Part shown: positions 11,701 to 26,700 of the stretch, piece by piece
Layout: each line of letters opens with the position of its first letter
Position numbering within the stretch: position 1 is the stretch's first letter
Source: Heliocidaris erythrogramma
Taxonomy: Eukaryota > Echinodermata > Echinoidea > Camarodonta > Echinometridae
Assembly (NCBI GenBank): GCA_025617745.1
Contig: CM046864.1
Coordinates: 1,364,001 to 1,428,000 of the forward strand
Direction of reading: 5' to 3'
Length of the DNA: 64,000 nt
Notes under the pieces: generated by a model
Databases searched by the model: none
Told to the model about the DNA's origin: nothing
Seen by the model: only the letters and a program-made list of their open reading frames with translations
Translations under genes and position numbers: made by a program

Positions 11701-14700
11701 ACACGCGATCACCTGACACGTGTAGGAGACCACATTAAAGACCACAGCACACTATACGATCGGTCTACGGTCCAAATTTGAAAGTAAATCGCAATATCAT
11801 TAAATATAGGAAGTTTAACCCATTGCCTATATGGGAATTAGAGAATTCAGTAGTCAACGGGTTAATAAGTGAAAGCAGGTTCTAACGGAACGTAGGTTCA
11901 TAAAAAGGCACGTAGAAAAAGTAACTCCATGAATTATTATAATAAGCCAGCAACCTTGTGACATCAATAATAAATCTGCATATGTGACCCGCCACCACAA
12001 AACCACCAAAAACTCGCAAAAAAATATTTTTCTGATTTCATCATATTTGGAAAGAACAGAGTCTCAGCTTTAAAATGATAAATTGTCAAAATTGAAGGTT
12101 CCTAACCCTTTTAATTTAGCGGAGGAAACAAGCTCTAAAAGTTTGGGCCTAAAACAAGAGAAAATCAATAGAGAGTGAATCAAAAGAACATAGTAACCAC
12201 TATAAAGCCGTGGTCAGATTTAGTTGAAATTTAGCAAAAGTGTTAAACATAGTCTATTCATTGTATTACCAAGAGTTTAATTTGGGGGCTTAAGTCATTC
12301 AAATATTATCACGAAACTCATGAGTTCCAATGGAGAGATTAAGCGTACCTGGGTGGTCTGACACCTGCACTAGACAATGCCTATTCACCCCTATGCACCC
12401 CTATTCACCCTATTGGGGCGTCTTTCTTTGTTCCCTGTTATATAATACCGATTTCTCACTTTCTTTTATCACAGTGAACTTGCAATTTAGCCTATAATGA
12501 ACTTGAAAAGGGCCTGCTCTTTTCTTGCTCACATGAAAATCACCTATGGAATTTACTTTGTACTGTAGACCTACTTATAACTCTTTTGTAGCTCAAATTA
12601 ATAAACTTGCAATTTGCTTTACAGCAGAAACGCATACTATTTTTTTTGCTCACAGGAATAATCTTGTATTTTTTAAATACAAAACTTATATACTTTTTTC
12701 TCTCTCACAAGAATTAGCAATTGTCTTATATAGAAATCACATACACTTTCATAACTCACAGGATCAAAAGAATCACACTTGCAATTTATTTGCACTGTAC
12801 TCACTCTTTTCTTGCTCACATGAAAAAAACAATATAATTTGCTTTCGCGACTATTAATATACTTTTATATCATTATTATGAGATTGCTGAGAGTTTCTTC
12901 TTTCTGTCAGTATAAAAATTATTAGGGAATAAGTAATTTAAGACCCGTGATATTGTAATGATTTAAAGCCCCGGTCACACAGCGCTTTACGGCTAAATCA
13001 CGGCCAAAACCCGTCAAAAAGTGGTCTCCCGTGAAGCAGACGATGTTGTTCGCGTTGATGTCGAGTTTAAGACGAGCTACGGTCGATTTATAGACGTGGC
13101 AGGACGCGGGGAAAAATCGGAACGGCGTCGGACGCGGCAAAAAGTTTTGAACTGCTCAAAATTTTAGCCCGCGGCACACGTGGTAAAGACGTGCAACACA
13201 CGTGAAACACACGTGATGATCCGTGTTCCGGCAGTGATTAAAACTTGGGGAGACGCGGTAAGACGCGAAAGTTTAGCGGTCTGTCAGGGGCAGAGCACGG
13301 TCATCGGACGGGTGTTACGCGTTGGTATCACGGGAAATAGCGTGTGTTTAGCGGTTTATCACTGACAAATGGATTTTTTCCGCGTACTTTTTTTAGCCTT
13401 ACACGTGGCTGGACGTGGCTCGACGTGGTTAAGCACGGCCAAACCAAAATTGACCAAAAATTACCAGTTACAACCACGTCCACCAGATTTTCATAACTTT
13501 TTATACGTGATTTAGACGTGGAGTGCTGTGTGACCAGGGCTTTACGAGGGTGAGCGGTACCGATGAAAAAAAAATCACACGGAAAGGGGGAAGGATTTGT
13601 AAGAAACCGAAGCTGTGCGAAAAAAACTCTAGAAAAACTGTTAAAAACACATCTTCTACTGTCTTTTAAGCTTCCAGATTTTGATACAAGGTACAGAAAA
13701 GATCGATCTTTCAGAAAAACCCAAAATCCCGAAATTGATTTTTTCAACCCAAATTTCCTTTTCGGCTGTTGTACAAAATCACTGCTTGAGACTTTTTGGT
13801 GGTTTTGTGGTGCTGGGTCACATATGTTCTATCATTACAGCATATGTATATATATATATACTGTACATGTATTTATTTATATATATAGAGAGAGAGAGAG
13901 AGAGAAACACAGACGCACACACATACATAATAAATCACTCCAGAGTGATTTATTCTGTGTCTCTCTCCATTTTAATCTCCATCGCAGATTTTTTTGGACT
14001 GTATATATATATATATATATATATTGTATATAGAGTATACACACGTGTCTAAAAAAGCAACGAGAGTTTGCTAATATTTAAAAAAATACGTGACCAATTT
14101 CTACAATATTTTGTAAAGCCTGAGCTACACTTAACCTATAACAATAAGGAGATCTTTTATGGCAGGTACACCCCAGAGCTGCCTTATTATAAACAGGCAC
14201 GAGCATATCCATACGTACACATCATACAGCACGATAGGTCTCTCCCTTAGTATTGAAAATACGACACCGGTTATCCAGGTCAGGCTCTCGACTTACCGTA
14301 GCACGTTAGTCCGTCTCCGACATAGTTTGGAGGACAATCACCACATCTAGGCTCTGTTGAAGGAGGTGGATCATCGAAACAAATGACTCCCTCGAAGCAG
14401 GGATCTCCTTCACAGGAGTCTGCATCTGTATCACAGTGGACGCCATCCCACCCATCTGTGCAGTTACACGTCACAACCTACATCACCGAAGATACAAAGA
14501 TGAATAAACCTCGGGGTCGAAAATTCATCTTGAGGATCGATGGGCAAATACAGTAATCGTAACCAAAGGCTCATAGATGGACATGCATCCCAAAGTTATT
14601 GGGAAGTGCCCTCGACGGCACTTCATGCAGACCCTGATAAAATTTACACACCTTGTTCTTACTGACCAGGGTCATTTCGTAAAAAAAGTCCCGGGAGTCA

Positions 14701-17700
14701 ATGTGCATACCTTTTCGACATCAGTATTAGCTTCATTTACGATATTTGAGTATAAAAGTGTGTGAGGGTCGTGGTGTGGTTGGCATGGAGTGGGTGTAGA
14801 TTTTTTTTTAGATCACGTTTCTTTCCATCTGTTTTCATTTCGTGGTAGGCCTATTCATTTGCTGATTTCAGAAGTGAATATGGACAACCATTACCAAAAG
14901 AAAAGCCTTAGATAAAACAGAAAGTCTGGGGAAACGAATTCAGATCACCAGATATCAAAATCATTCTTTCCGAAATTAGATATAACCAGTTACTTACTGC
15001 AAATTGATTCCCAACGAGGTCTTCCCCTTCAGCTTCAGTTTCGAAGTCACAAGTACCACTATTTTCACAGCGACACATCTTGACCATTAAACGATAGGAG
15101 CTGGAAACTTTACCATCACTTGCTACGACTTCAAAATTCACCCTTTCTGTATCATTAGGAGTCCAGGTTAGAAGACCATCTGTTAAAGAAATGGTTACTT
15201 AAAAGATTTTTTTACAAATAATATAATCGTTTTGCATGACACTTTTGACGGTTGCATGCATCTAAAAACTACATGTATTCACGTAAGCGCCACAATTCCT
15301 TAAAAAGAACGCTTCAAAATTAAAGAAAAGCAGTTCCTTAAGTGTATCACATTTTTAGTTCATTTCGTTTTCTTTTTCTGTAAATTCATGAAGAATTATT
15401 CGTAACAACCGGAAGCTTGCAGGTGGACATCATTCAAAATATTTACTATCTATACATGAGCATTTTCTTTAGAAAAAAAAAATAAATGTATTTCCTTTAT
15501 ATTATATGCATCTATATAATCACGACAATAAAGGTTGAACTTTACACACATAAATACTTTATGGGGTAATCTTGGGGTAAACCCAATCATTTCATCAACA
15601 ATTACCATTAGAACATAACAACGTGAAAGTTGGCCATTTTGACTGAATCATTAAAATGGAGTTGAAAGGTGATTTTCTGTTCGCAGTATACATACCGTCG
15701 TCTATTGAAGCACTGTCTGGCACTGTCCCGTTCAATGAGAATGTAACGGTATCGTTGTTCGGGTCGCTTGCGTTGAATTGTAGAGCATACGATTCCCCAA
15801 CAATTAAGCAGAGAGTGTCATTCCCAGATAATGCAGGTGTTGAGCTTCTATCAACGACTAATTCAAATTCCGGAGGAAAGTTGGCTGCAGAAAAAAGACG
15901 ATAATTTTGTTTTTAAATATATATTGCTTTAATGTTCAAACTTGGCTAACCCAAATATATTCAAGGTGTATTAGGGACCATTAACTTGAAACATGGATGT
16001 CATTAAAGACTAGTAAAACGATTATCACCTGCAATTTCAGCTTTGTAATTCCGCGCCCCCCCCCCCCCCCCAAAAAAAAAAGAAAAAAAAAAAAAAAAAG
16101 AGGAAAAAAAAGAGAAATAAAACAAAAAGAGAACAAAAGAAAGAAAAAATTGGTTGTTATAATCTTTATTAATTCATAATCCGTTTTATCTTGTAATTGT
16201 AATTTTGACTTTAACGAGTATCAAGATCGATAAAATTGTTTTTGTTATTACTTCCAGTAATGTATTGCGCAACGAATTTTCATTTAAGAATAATTACCAA
16301 GTGATTCTTTTTCTTCCAGTCTTTGTTGCCCAGTTGCCATTGAATCTGCACCAAGAGCTGGTCCAACAACAAGATAGTCAAACAGGCAAGCTCGATCATC
16401 ACCGCATGTCTCTGTCGCATTCGCTAGCTCTTCCGTTGTAGCATTGGCTATGACCTCGTCCAAAAACGGGGGCGTGAAGGTCGGATCGTTGTAATCGGCC
16501 CAAGTTTTGTCGCCGTAATTAAACAAGGACTCTTCGGCAATAATAGCCCCTGGGGAAAGTTTGTGTCATCATTTTAAAATAATTATGCAGTTTGAATTTC
16601 AGAATAAATACGTTTATCGCAGTTAAGTGGCCTCAGTGTTTCACTAGAGATGAAAGGATTGCGTATTAGAGCTCCTTTACCGAACTTTTATCTAAGTTAA
16701 TTGATATTACCCTTTCCACCACGGTGTATAAATTTTATACAAACTGGCTCACTGCAGCAGCAGTCCATGTTGTGGAGAAAGTGTGGTGATGGTGAAGTGA
16801 ATGAATATAATGAACGGTTTAATAATTCAAATACAGTTACGATATTATACAACTTGGAATTAAGGCATAATTACCAAAAAATGATAGCAAAACATATCTT
16901 TGTGAATGTTCGACACAATAACGATTGTTTCATGTTTTCTGAGGAAGCATAACAGCGGCACGTAATAACGAATCATCTAATTCCTGAAACCCTCATGACT
17001 AGGGAAGTATGGGAATGATTAGAAATAACTATTACGTACAAGACTGTCCAAAGCTGAATATCTGCGCCTCGGTGAGGTTTTTGCCTTCTGCAGGTTCAAG
17101 GGTCGAACCATCTCGAAGAAGAAAATCATCAGATGAGTCGCCGTTCCATAAACCTTTGTTCCATATAAGCAAGAGGGGGAGAAAAGATTAATTCTCGCTC
17201 TATCAGTGTCTCATATAACAAACAAAAATATTTACTTTCAATCACACATTCCAGCATTCTAAATATCTAAGAATTACCGTCAATCCAAATCAATGTTTAG
17301 AGCATGAATCAAGCATTCTAAATATCTTAGAATTATCATATGCTGCTATTGTGATTTCTTAAGAAAACTGCAGATTTTGTAACAGGATCTCCTTTAACCT
17401 TTACATTCAACAATGGTCAACCAGAAGGGAACTCAATTTTGTTTTACAATAATTTTCATACATCATATTGCTTAAGTTTGAATGGTTGGAATCATTATAA
17501 AGGATATGTAGTTTCCTACATCTTTTGTAAACTTTTTTTTTAAATATAAGACATTGGATAAAGAACTGCAGGAGCTTGAAACGATAAGTGTTATTTGCGT
17601 TTTGTTAAAATCTTAAACTAACGAAACCCCTTGGCACACCAAAAGTTAAATCAGCGTCTAACGTTTACGTAATGTTTGATTGTATCTCACAGACATGGGT

Positions 17701-20700
17701 AGCCATTACTGGATTCCAATAATTGGGGAAAACTTACGATCTATCGAGGGTTACTTCAAATCACACCTTTCCAGAATGTCATAAGTACGTTAAAGGCATA
17801 ACGGCCTATACAGTAAAAATATATTTTGTAAAACTAAATTAATGTTTTCCCCTGTGAACGATATTCTTTATTACAACGTTAACCCAAACCTGAATTCTAA
17901 TAGTTTCTTTATTTTATGCTTAAGTTTAACTTTAATGAAATTATACTAAAGTGTGTACATTTATTTATTTCAGGAATGCAGTTTATTATCACAGGAGTGC
18001 TGAGGACTATTCTATGGAATATCACACAATTGGCGATAAGTATTGTTCTATCATGACAAATATAGTATCAAAGAAAAGAGCTCAACATGTTCTTGAACAT
18101 GAGTGATAAACTAATAAGAGAAAATTGTATTTTGGTATAACTTTTCAAAACCCTTATTTCCGGGTCAAAATGTGACTGTTAAAAAAATTAAACATATCAT
18201 CTTTGGGTTTCATTATTTCACGCCACAAGCACTTCAGATCTGATTTCTTTTGCAGTAAATTTTGACGAATGAACAAAATTATCCAATAAGAGGTTCGCAT
18301 GACCCAATGAACATTTTATAGGAACGCTACAGGGATTTATAAAAAAGTGGACAAAAGTGTCATGTATTTTACGCACCAGCTGTCATGTCCGTTACGTTTC
18401 TCTAATTGTTATACATACGTTGTGTGTTTATAAGTTTCTGTCTATACCAAAATAAGATGCATTGAACCCTAAAACTCACAGACCTATAAAACGCAGAATT
18501 AAAAAAAACCCAAAGCTTGTCCTTTTTGTGTCAATTTTCTCATCTATCCAGTGATTTACTCTGAAATTTGTTGTGTATGTCCCTGATATTCAAATGTCAA
18601 ATAACCAAGAAGTAGTCTGAAAGTCAAGCCCGTTGTGCTCGAACTGCTTAATAATATAAAGAATAACGGGGTGAAAATGTTGATACTTCCTGAAATCATG
18701 CCAATGAGGAGGTATTGTTTGAAAGCATGCAATTATGTTGTGAGCATGTGCTGAGCTGCGGGAAGTTACATTCCACCGTCTATTGTAGAATGTTAGTGTA
18801 GCTGACTGATGATTGACAGATGATGTCATTGCAGGAATGAGATCTGGAACCTTTATTTAGGGTGGAGCTTAGAAGGTTGGGAAAATATTTCAAAAAATAT
18901 TTAAACATCTATGAAACATATCTAGATATTTGAATAACAGAATATAAGTTGTATGCATCCCTGCACATGAACAGGAAAAAAACTTGCATTTGGGTTGCGC
19001 TTGGGTTTCAGGGGCCTTTTAAAGGAAAGTGAATAGGTTTATATTTGTCACAAGCACTATATAACCCGTTCAGCTGAAATATCTTGTCTAAGTGCTGTCA
19101 AAAAAAAAAACAACAACAACATACAAATCATTGCCACTCCCATGGCCTACCCAAAAGTCCTTGCCCTGCTCCGTTCTCTTGGTATTCGCCTGGCCCAAAC
19201 ACCGTGATATCAAGAACTCCAAGTCGGAAACCGATTTTGAAACTCGTATCGCTCATCAACGGATTTCCGAAAAGTGCCGTGATGCCGACATCTTCGCTCT
19301 CGCCACCCGTGGTGTTCGTACTATTCGTATTGTAGGAAAGCTCGAAGTTAAGATCACTTGAGTTATATCCATCTATATACAAAAATGAAAGTAGGGTTAA
19401 ACTTGGTATGATTTGCAAAACGTTACTTTTGACGTTCAATATCACAAAACAACTTCTCCGTTCCTCTCTTTTTCATGTTATATAAACATACAAACAATAA
19501 TATATGTACAGGCATATGTATATATATATCTATATATGACGATGGCGATGATGATGACGGATATAAACCAAAAACAAAATGAAAAATAACTGCCAATGTA
19601 CCAAGTTCCCAATAAATAAAATAACACTTGGAGAGATGAAATATTACGCATTTTCGCCCATTTTAAAAAACATCCAACATAGCAACAAATTGCACTAAGC
19701 GCATTGCAACAAAGAAAAAGTGTAGTGCGGAGAGAAACAAAAAAAAAGACGGGAGGGGAAAAGGACAAAAAGAAACAAGGATAAGTAAAAGGTAAAGCAG
19801 AGAAAGGGGGTGAAAATAGAGAAAAAACGAAAAAAAAAGGTGACCAGAAGGAGGAACAGAGAACGGCAGAGTGAGAAACCGAAAAGGAGCATAAACAAGA
19901 GAGGAGATGAGACAAAGTATAAAAATGAAAAGAAAGAACAGAATAAGAGAATCAAATGGAAAAGATGATATGAAAAGAAAGAAAGAGATCAAATGGTAGG
20001 AATAGAGTAAAAATATACAGTCACTCCCACCAGGTTGTAGACAGCCGAAATAGTGGATAATCCGTTCCTCTTTCTCTTCTTCCTGCCGCATCTGACTGGG
20101 AATCATTCATGAGGACCGTCACTTGAAATGACTGACGTGGTAAAACGTTCACTCAGTCGCAAGGTGTAACCCTTCTTCTTAGAACTGTGCATCATCATGC
20201 ACAGCACCAGTCATTTCCAAGTAAGCGTCCTCATGAATGACTTCCAGTCAGATGGGGCCAGGAAGGAGAGGAACGCCTTATTCACTATCTCGGCTTTCTC
20301 CAACCAGGTGGGATTAATTTCATTTACTCTTTTCCTAACATTTGATGTCCTTATCTTTCTTTCCTAATTTCATTTTGTTTCAACTTTTCTTTCTGTTATT
20401 TTACCTTTTCTTCTCTTTATCTTTGTCTCCTCTTAAATCCGTAACATTTCATCTCTAGAACGACAATTTGGTTTTTGTGTGTGGGTGTGAGTATAAATAT
20501 TACATTAATTAATGCAAATGTCATAACTGTGGATAGCTTACGGTCTCATCTATTAAATGACGCCTACAGATTTTGTGATATTTTACTATCGACTAACAAC
20601 AGGCCACTTTCATGAAAAAGATGCAGAATCAGGACTTGCGAAGATGTTTATTTGTTCTTGCTAGTATCAGCAAAGTTTAGGGTCATGTAAAGGCTTAGAA

Positions 20701-23700
20701 GTTTTCATATTTGATGAACAATAGACAATTTATGAAAGGATATTTGTTTCCCTTTGTATGTACTTACGTATCTAATTAATTATGCTTCAATGAGCATACT
20801 GGTTTTCTAGTCAACCATAGAGTTTTGAAGGGATATGTCAGGACATTAATACAACAAAGCCCAATCTTTCATAACGTGCATTTTAATGATCAGTATATGA
20901 CAATTTCTAAGCCTTTTCAAGACTAAACTTTGCTGATACCAGCATGAGCCAATACACATTATTGTCAACAATGTATTTTGCACCGTTTAACAATGGCTTT
21001 TGCTCACTCAAAAAATCATCAGACATCGTTGGATGTTTTGGCGCCATGTAAGACTCTTAAGCTATCAACACGAATGAACATTTCACAAATATATTTTGAA
21101 GTGTTCATTTGGGGGGACTTTTCGAACTGTCACTTTTTAATGTTTCTGAAATTTGTTTATACAAGCCGGACCAAATACCAATTCTTCCCAAGTCTGGAAT
21201 TAGCACATTTTCACTAAAGTCCGTTTTTCTCACTCGAACTTAACTCTTACTGTGCCAAGAGTTATTACTTTATCGAACTTTATGTATATGAATTATTGAA
21301 AATTATATTTGAGTTTCTTTTTTTCCCCATTATTTTTGGGTTTCTCACTTGTTTACTATTGTTTATTGTTCAAATAAGGTAATATCTTATTAAAAAGTAG
21401 CAATTTTCTCTGAAAATTTCAGTGGTAGCATATAATTACAATTATAGATTTATGCTCAAAACTTTGATATGCATTGACCACCATATACCTTTCCTGTGGT
21501 CGAGCAATTGGTGAATGTAAATGACAAGTCTATCTGTCTCATATACGTGACATCGGCACTGAAAGAGTTACAATACTGCCAATTTCGATGATGCCATTTG
21601 ATAGAAGACACCCAAGCCTTCCCCAGGTATGAACATTTCTTATTATCTTATTCTGAATTATTTATTGGGTAAACTTTTTTTTCCAACTATTAACTCCTTT
21701 TGGGGGACGCACGGCATATATTATATAAAAGAGAAATTCGTAAATAATGCTGATCTTGAAATCTTGTGAAGGAAATGTGTTTTAAAACGAATCTTGTAAG
21801 AAATGTCTACATGTATCTACGGTGAACTTATATTGCAAGAGCTGTTGCAATCAATTCCCTTCCCTTTCATATATGTATTTCAACTAAAAAAAATATCAGA
21901 AAACGTAGTTAAGCCTGATCAGAAGTCATTATGAAGGAACTGCGAATATTGACGAAAATTCTACATTGTCACGATTGTCAATCATGCACTTAATCGGAGG
22001 TTTTCTATGAAAAATATACAAACACGCTGACTGGACTTTACAAATTACAATCACTGGAAGCAAATGCTCTATTTCTCCACAAACGGTCAGTACTGCTTTT
22101 TCATTTTTTTTTTCTTTTCACCGATCTTTACTGACATTTATCATGCTGTTTTTCCCTCTTTATTGGGCAGGTGATATCTATTTTCAGTATTTAACATTCT
22201 GCATAAATTTGAATTGTATTACCAGAAAAGGACATTCACATGTTTATAGTCTCATTTATACAGAAGTCTTCATGCGGTCCGACTGGCTTCTAAAACAGCA
22301 GAAATCTTTAAGGAAAAAAAGGCACAGGTTGAAATCAAAGCGTAAGAAACGATTAAATATACCAATATTTTACCTGTTTTTAGGGTTTCAATATCAATGT
22401 CAGTTCCATTGGCCGTAATCATCATCTGAGTTCGATCGTCATTCAAGTTCACTTGAAGCTGAATGATTAAAAATAGGATAGGCATTATGTATTAACTAAA
22501 TCGTTATCTTGGCATCCAACGACTTGAAATTGTTTCTACTGCAACGAAATATAAATAGGGTACAGCTCTTATTTTATTTCATTTATTCTTTGGCTGAGAA
22601 AGAAGTCGAAAAATAACATATCACCTCACTCCTGAAAAATCTACTCTTTCATTTGAAAAAAAAAACCGATACATAAAAGAGCATGTTCGTAGGATAGGAA
22701 GAAAGTGACAAAAATATTTAAGATATCAACTGGAGGAGCTCGTCACCATAAATACTTGAGCATTTGCATGATTGTTAAACATTGCTCGCCCATATGCATC
22801 CGTCAGTTTTAAAGATTATAATTTTTTTAAAATAAATTATAAGCCATTTGTACTTGTCATAGTAACTCTTTATCGAAGCGTTTACAAATATTGAGTATAC
22901 ATAATCATGATAATATAAACTGAACTTTGCAAAAAACACAAATTTTGAAAGAAATGAAGAGGGTTAACATTTTTTTAGGGAAGAGATGCGTTTACAAGAA
23001 TTCCCTAAATTGGTTTGTGGAATTTGCTAATTTGGTAAACAAAAAACAAACCTGGATACTGTTCCATTCCGAAGATGCAGTTACAGAAAATGTGCGATCA
23101 AGAGCTTTGTTAATCGTTTTTGGACTGGTGACCAGAAATACTAAAGCGACATGGGTTGTGAAATCTAATGCAATCTTGTCATGTTCAATGTGATTATGGA
23201 AGACTACATTGATATTTACTGAAACTACTCAAACGGGAAAAACTCACCGTAGTAGTGCCATGTGAGGCAGCAAAACCGGTAAACACTGTCGCTGTGTTCA
23301 ACTCTTGCCCGTCCTCATCAAACGCTTTACCTGTTCTCGCCTGTATTTTGAAAGGATCTCCATTTGTGTACTCTAACATAACATACTCTCCAAACCCATT
23401 GAATGTATATCCAGTTCCGTCCAAAGTTGTAATGTGGGGATCGCCAAACATCCACCCTGAGAAAAAAATACGAGAAACGTTATTATTGTGCAGGATGCCT
23501 GGGGTATCTCTAAAACCTAAATTAAAATTATTTTGACAACATAATGACTGGTAAAGTCGATGGTCCTCAGCGATGTTTTTTTCTTTTTTTTTGTATGTGT
23601 GTGTGTTTCTTAAGTCAGTGATATATGACAGATGGTGAGGGGGAGGGCGCTTAATGAAACTGGTGAATAAAATGCGCACGTAAAAGGGGTGGGGTGAGAA

Positions 23701-26700
23701 AACGAGCGGGGCGTGAGTGTGAAAGTTGGTGTAGTCATCTTGTTTTACAGAGCCACCGCTTCTCCCAATATCTTTCCTCGTTTTGGCGCTTCTCTTAATT
23801 AAGAAAGCAAGGGCATTGCCCCATGAAATACAGGGTGGTCAAGTTATGGTCAATGGTGGGGGTAAAGAAAAGTGGGGGTAAAGGTCATATTTTGGGCTGA
23901 AATGAAAGTTATGGATTCGTTGGAGTTGTAATCAATCGCACACATACTGGCAACTCTTTGTCTTGCAAGGTCCTCTCCCATTTACTTTGTACATAAAATT
24001 TCATGCATTTTCATTTTCTTAGTTGTTGATGAAGAAAATTATTGTTTCATAAAGGTTCTGTGTAAAAACATATAGTGCGATTTATTCTATCATGGAGGAA
24101 TGCATGGTAAATTATTTTCTAGAGAAAAAAATGAAATTTACGAGAATTTTGTGCAGGGAAAATCGGAGAGGACCTCGCAAGGTACGTCACGGAGTTGTCA
24201 ATTTGTGTTTGATTGATTACAACTTAAAAAACCCCTTATTTAAAGTACCTAGAGAGTGAACAAAAGCACAACGTACAAAAGCAATGGGATATGGGCGGAA
24301 GATCAGGACGATCAAGAAGAAGAATAAAAATGCATAACACACACAAGTACAGGGAATTGACGGAGGACGTCGGAAACATTGCAAATACGAAGTACGTCAT
24401 TGCCAAAGGGGTACGGGTTTAGCCAGACATGATGGAGGTACGACCACAATAAGACAGACTTCTTAAAACTCTAATTGGCGTTATTTATATCCGTTACTAT
24501 GATGCGTGAAATTTAGCAGGTATATGTGAATGATGATAAATATACACAGTGACAATTTGAGGAAAAAAAATGAATTGCCACGATATAGTTATAGCAATTT
24601 TTCATATTTTGCACTAAATATTTCAAGAATTCTATCGATTCTTGATGTCGCCGATTCTGGATTTGATTTAGAGTATGAAAACAGAATTCTGAAGGGCATG
24701 TTATGCAGCGCAATTGAAAGAACAGCTCTTGCACTATCCAGAGCATCTTGTTAGAAGTCTGTAGCATCTAGGATAGTGGAGAAAGGCAAGCAGAAAGAAA
24801 GTTACGAAAATTGCCCCAACATGGACAAAATGGTGCCTGGACGGTCATGGATAAGTGATTACGAAATATGAAGAGTTCTGGGACCAAGATGAAATTTCAA
24901 GGAACAGGCATATGAAATTTCAAAGGAAATGGACATCTGGAAAATACCTGAAGAGTGATAGCAAGCACTACGTGCAAACGAAATAGCATTCCGGTGGAAG
25001 AAAAAGAAGAACAGTAAGAATGCTGATCGTGGACGGAACCAAGGCAATGACGGAAGACGCCATTGCAATTCGAAAGCTAAGAACTTATTTTTCATCATTA
25101 ACAGAACTCGACCTTCTCTTTAACTTACCTATTCTTGGATTTATGTAAAACAACGAGGTGGACGGGGGTCTCCTTTGTTCGTAAAGATAACAAAATTGTG
25201 AACGACTGCAACAGTAATATCTCGGAAAGACATCGGCATCTGAAAGAAATTGAACAGATAATAAAGTCAGTTATGGGCTCCGTCTTGACATACATACATA
25301 TCACTTTCCATTTTGTTGTTCGTAGTATATATTTGTCACCTCGAACAGGAAAAAACAACAGGAAAATTACATCTAGAAAACTTAACATGTAATTATATTA
25401 TTTTGAAAATCTATTCGTAGACCAGTCATAAAGTATCTGGGAATCTCTACTTACAGACCCACTCGAGAAAATGGCTGTACCACCAGCGATAACCCGTATT
25501 ACTTATTCCCCACTGGGCATTGCGTGGCATGACTTTTTGGTAGTGGCTCGACTCCCAGAAACTGACATAGCCCCTTCTGAGACTGAATCGATAGGTGCAC
25601 CTTGACCCCCCAGGTCCTGCCGGCCTTCTCTCCTGGAAGCATTGCGTTGCTCGGAAATTCGGAATTAATAATCGGAAGCCAAATATAGAAAGTACATAGA
25701 ATGGAGGCTCGTAAAATGAGGCTGTAAATAAGAGGAAAACAGATCAAAATGGCATTAAATAGCAGATAAATGACATGGCTTAATATCAAGTCCTGTAGTA
25801 TTTTGTAGAATATTTTCAGAATACTATACAAAATGTAATAGCCTATAACAAGTCAAGCGAATGTACATAGTCATGATGATATCTTTAAATAGAGTATAAT
25901 TTCCTGTTGATGATGGGTGTACAATAACGAGTAACGGCTATTGTTCCCATTTTGAAAAGTTACAATGAAACAAATATTACCCTTTCGAATGATAACTTTG
26001 AATGGTTTTAAACAAATCTGAAGTAATTTAATGGAGGATTGGCAAAATGTCATAAAATAACATCGGATATGTCAATGTTGGCAAGTGGATTTCTGCCCCC
26101 TTGGATTTGACACCATGATAAAAATACTGCTTGATATTTTACTTTGTGGACATGCGATGAAGAGGAAGTCCAAGCAAAGATCATAAATATGGCGCAGCAT
26201 CCATTTCTTTTAATGCTCTGCAATGCATTAAAAAAAAATGTTTTAAGAGAAAACAAAAATTGAAACATTAACAGAGCTTACACGGTGGGTTGAAATCGGG
26301 GAAGTAGTTGAATGTTCCAAATGCACGATTATAGTAAGCAAAATTGCACGGCACAAAGTTTGGATCAGCAATCGCCTGCAACAACGACGGAGGGCATGGC
26401 CTTCTGATGAAAGACACGGGCGGCTCGTTTCGATACCAATTAAGGCAATATGACCCTGGGTTGACGAAATCAGATGGATTCGCATCGAGACGGTAGACGT
26501 ATCTTCCAAGGAGACCGGTCGTCCCTGTTAACTGATCTGGTCGGTAGCTCAACAATCGACTTGCATCATTAGGGAACTCGTTTATAAACTGCGTTTTGAT
26601 GTTGTATCCAACTCGAGCCGCCGTAAATTGTGGGTCAGGGTTCCACTGCATGCTTCCTTCTTGGAACATGATGAGGACTCCACTGTGCACATCATTGGTG

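Larger units (their letters stand above)
11983..13822. mobile_element. TGTGACCC-ended DNA element, 1.84 kb, with nested insertion
   Basis: The left end (TGTGACCCGCCACCACAAAACCACC) is the reverse complement of the right end at about 13795-13822, and TA lies outside each end (11981-11982 and 13823-13824). The same family, with the same ends and TA flanks, is at 43653-44317. Internal similarity includes TTCTCAGCTTT-type sequence near 12060. It carries the 12964-13544 MITE and a degenerate tandem repeat. The TA duplication suggests mobilisation by a Tc1/mariner transposase. No transposase gene is present. Confidence 0.75.

Noticed and set aside
13328..14052. Overlapping frames of 123-156 residues on both strands
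   Set aside because: They run through MITE ends and TA/GA microsatellites.
19478..20106. Minus-strand frames of 86-147 residues, very hydrophobic
   Set aside because: They lie on a purine-rich tract whose complement reads as Phe/Leu/Ser. No conserved motif is present and the region belongs to a foldback element and its flanks.
23052..23140. Possible extra VWD exon (open stretch ending CAG|GTTTGT on the minus strand)
   Set aside because: Exons 23248 and 22374 already join in phase 0 and give a normal VWD sequence; inserting this segment introduces a stop or breaks the frame.
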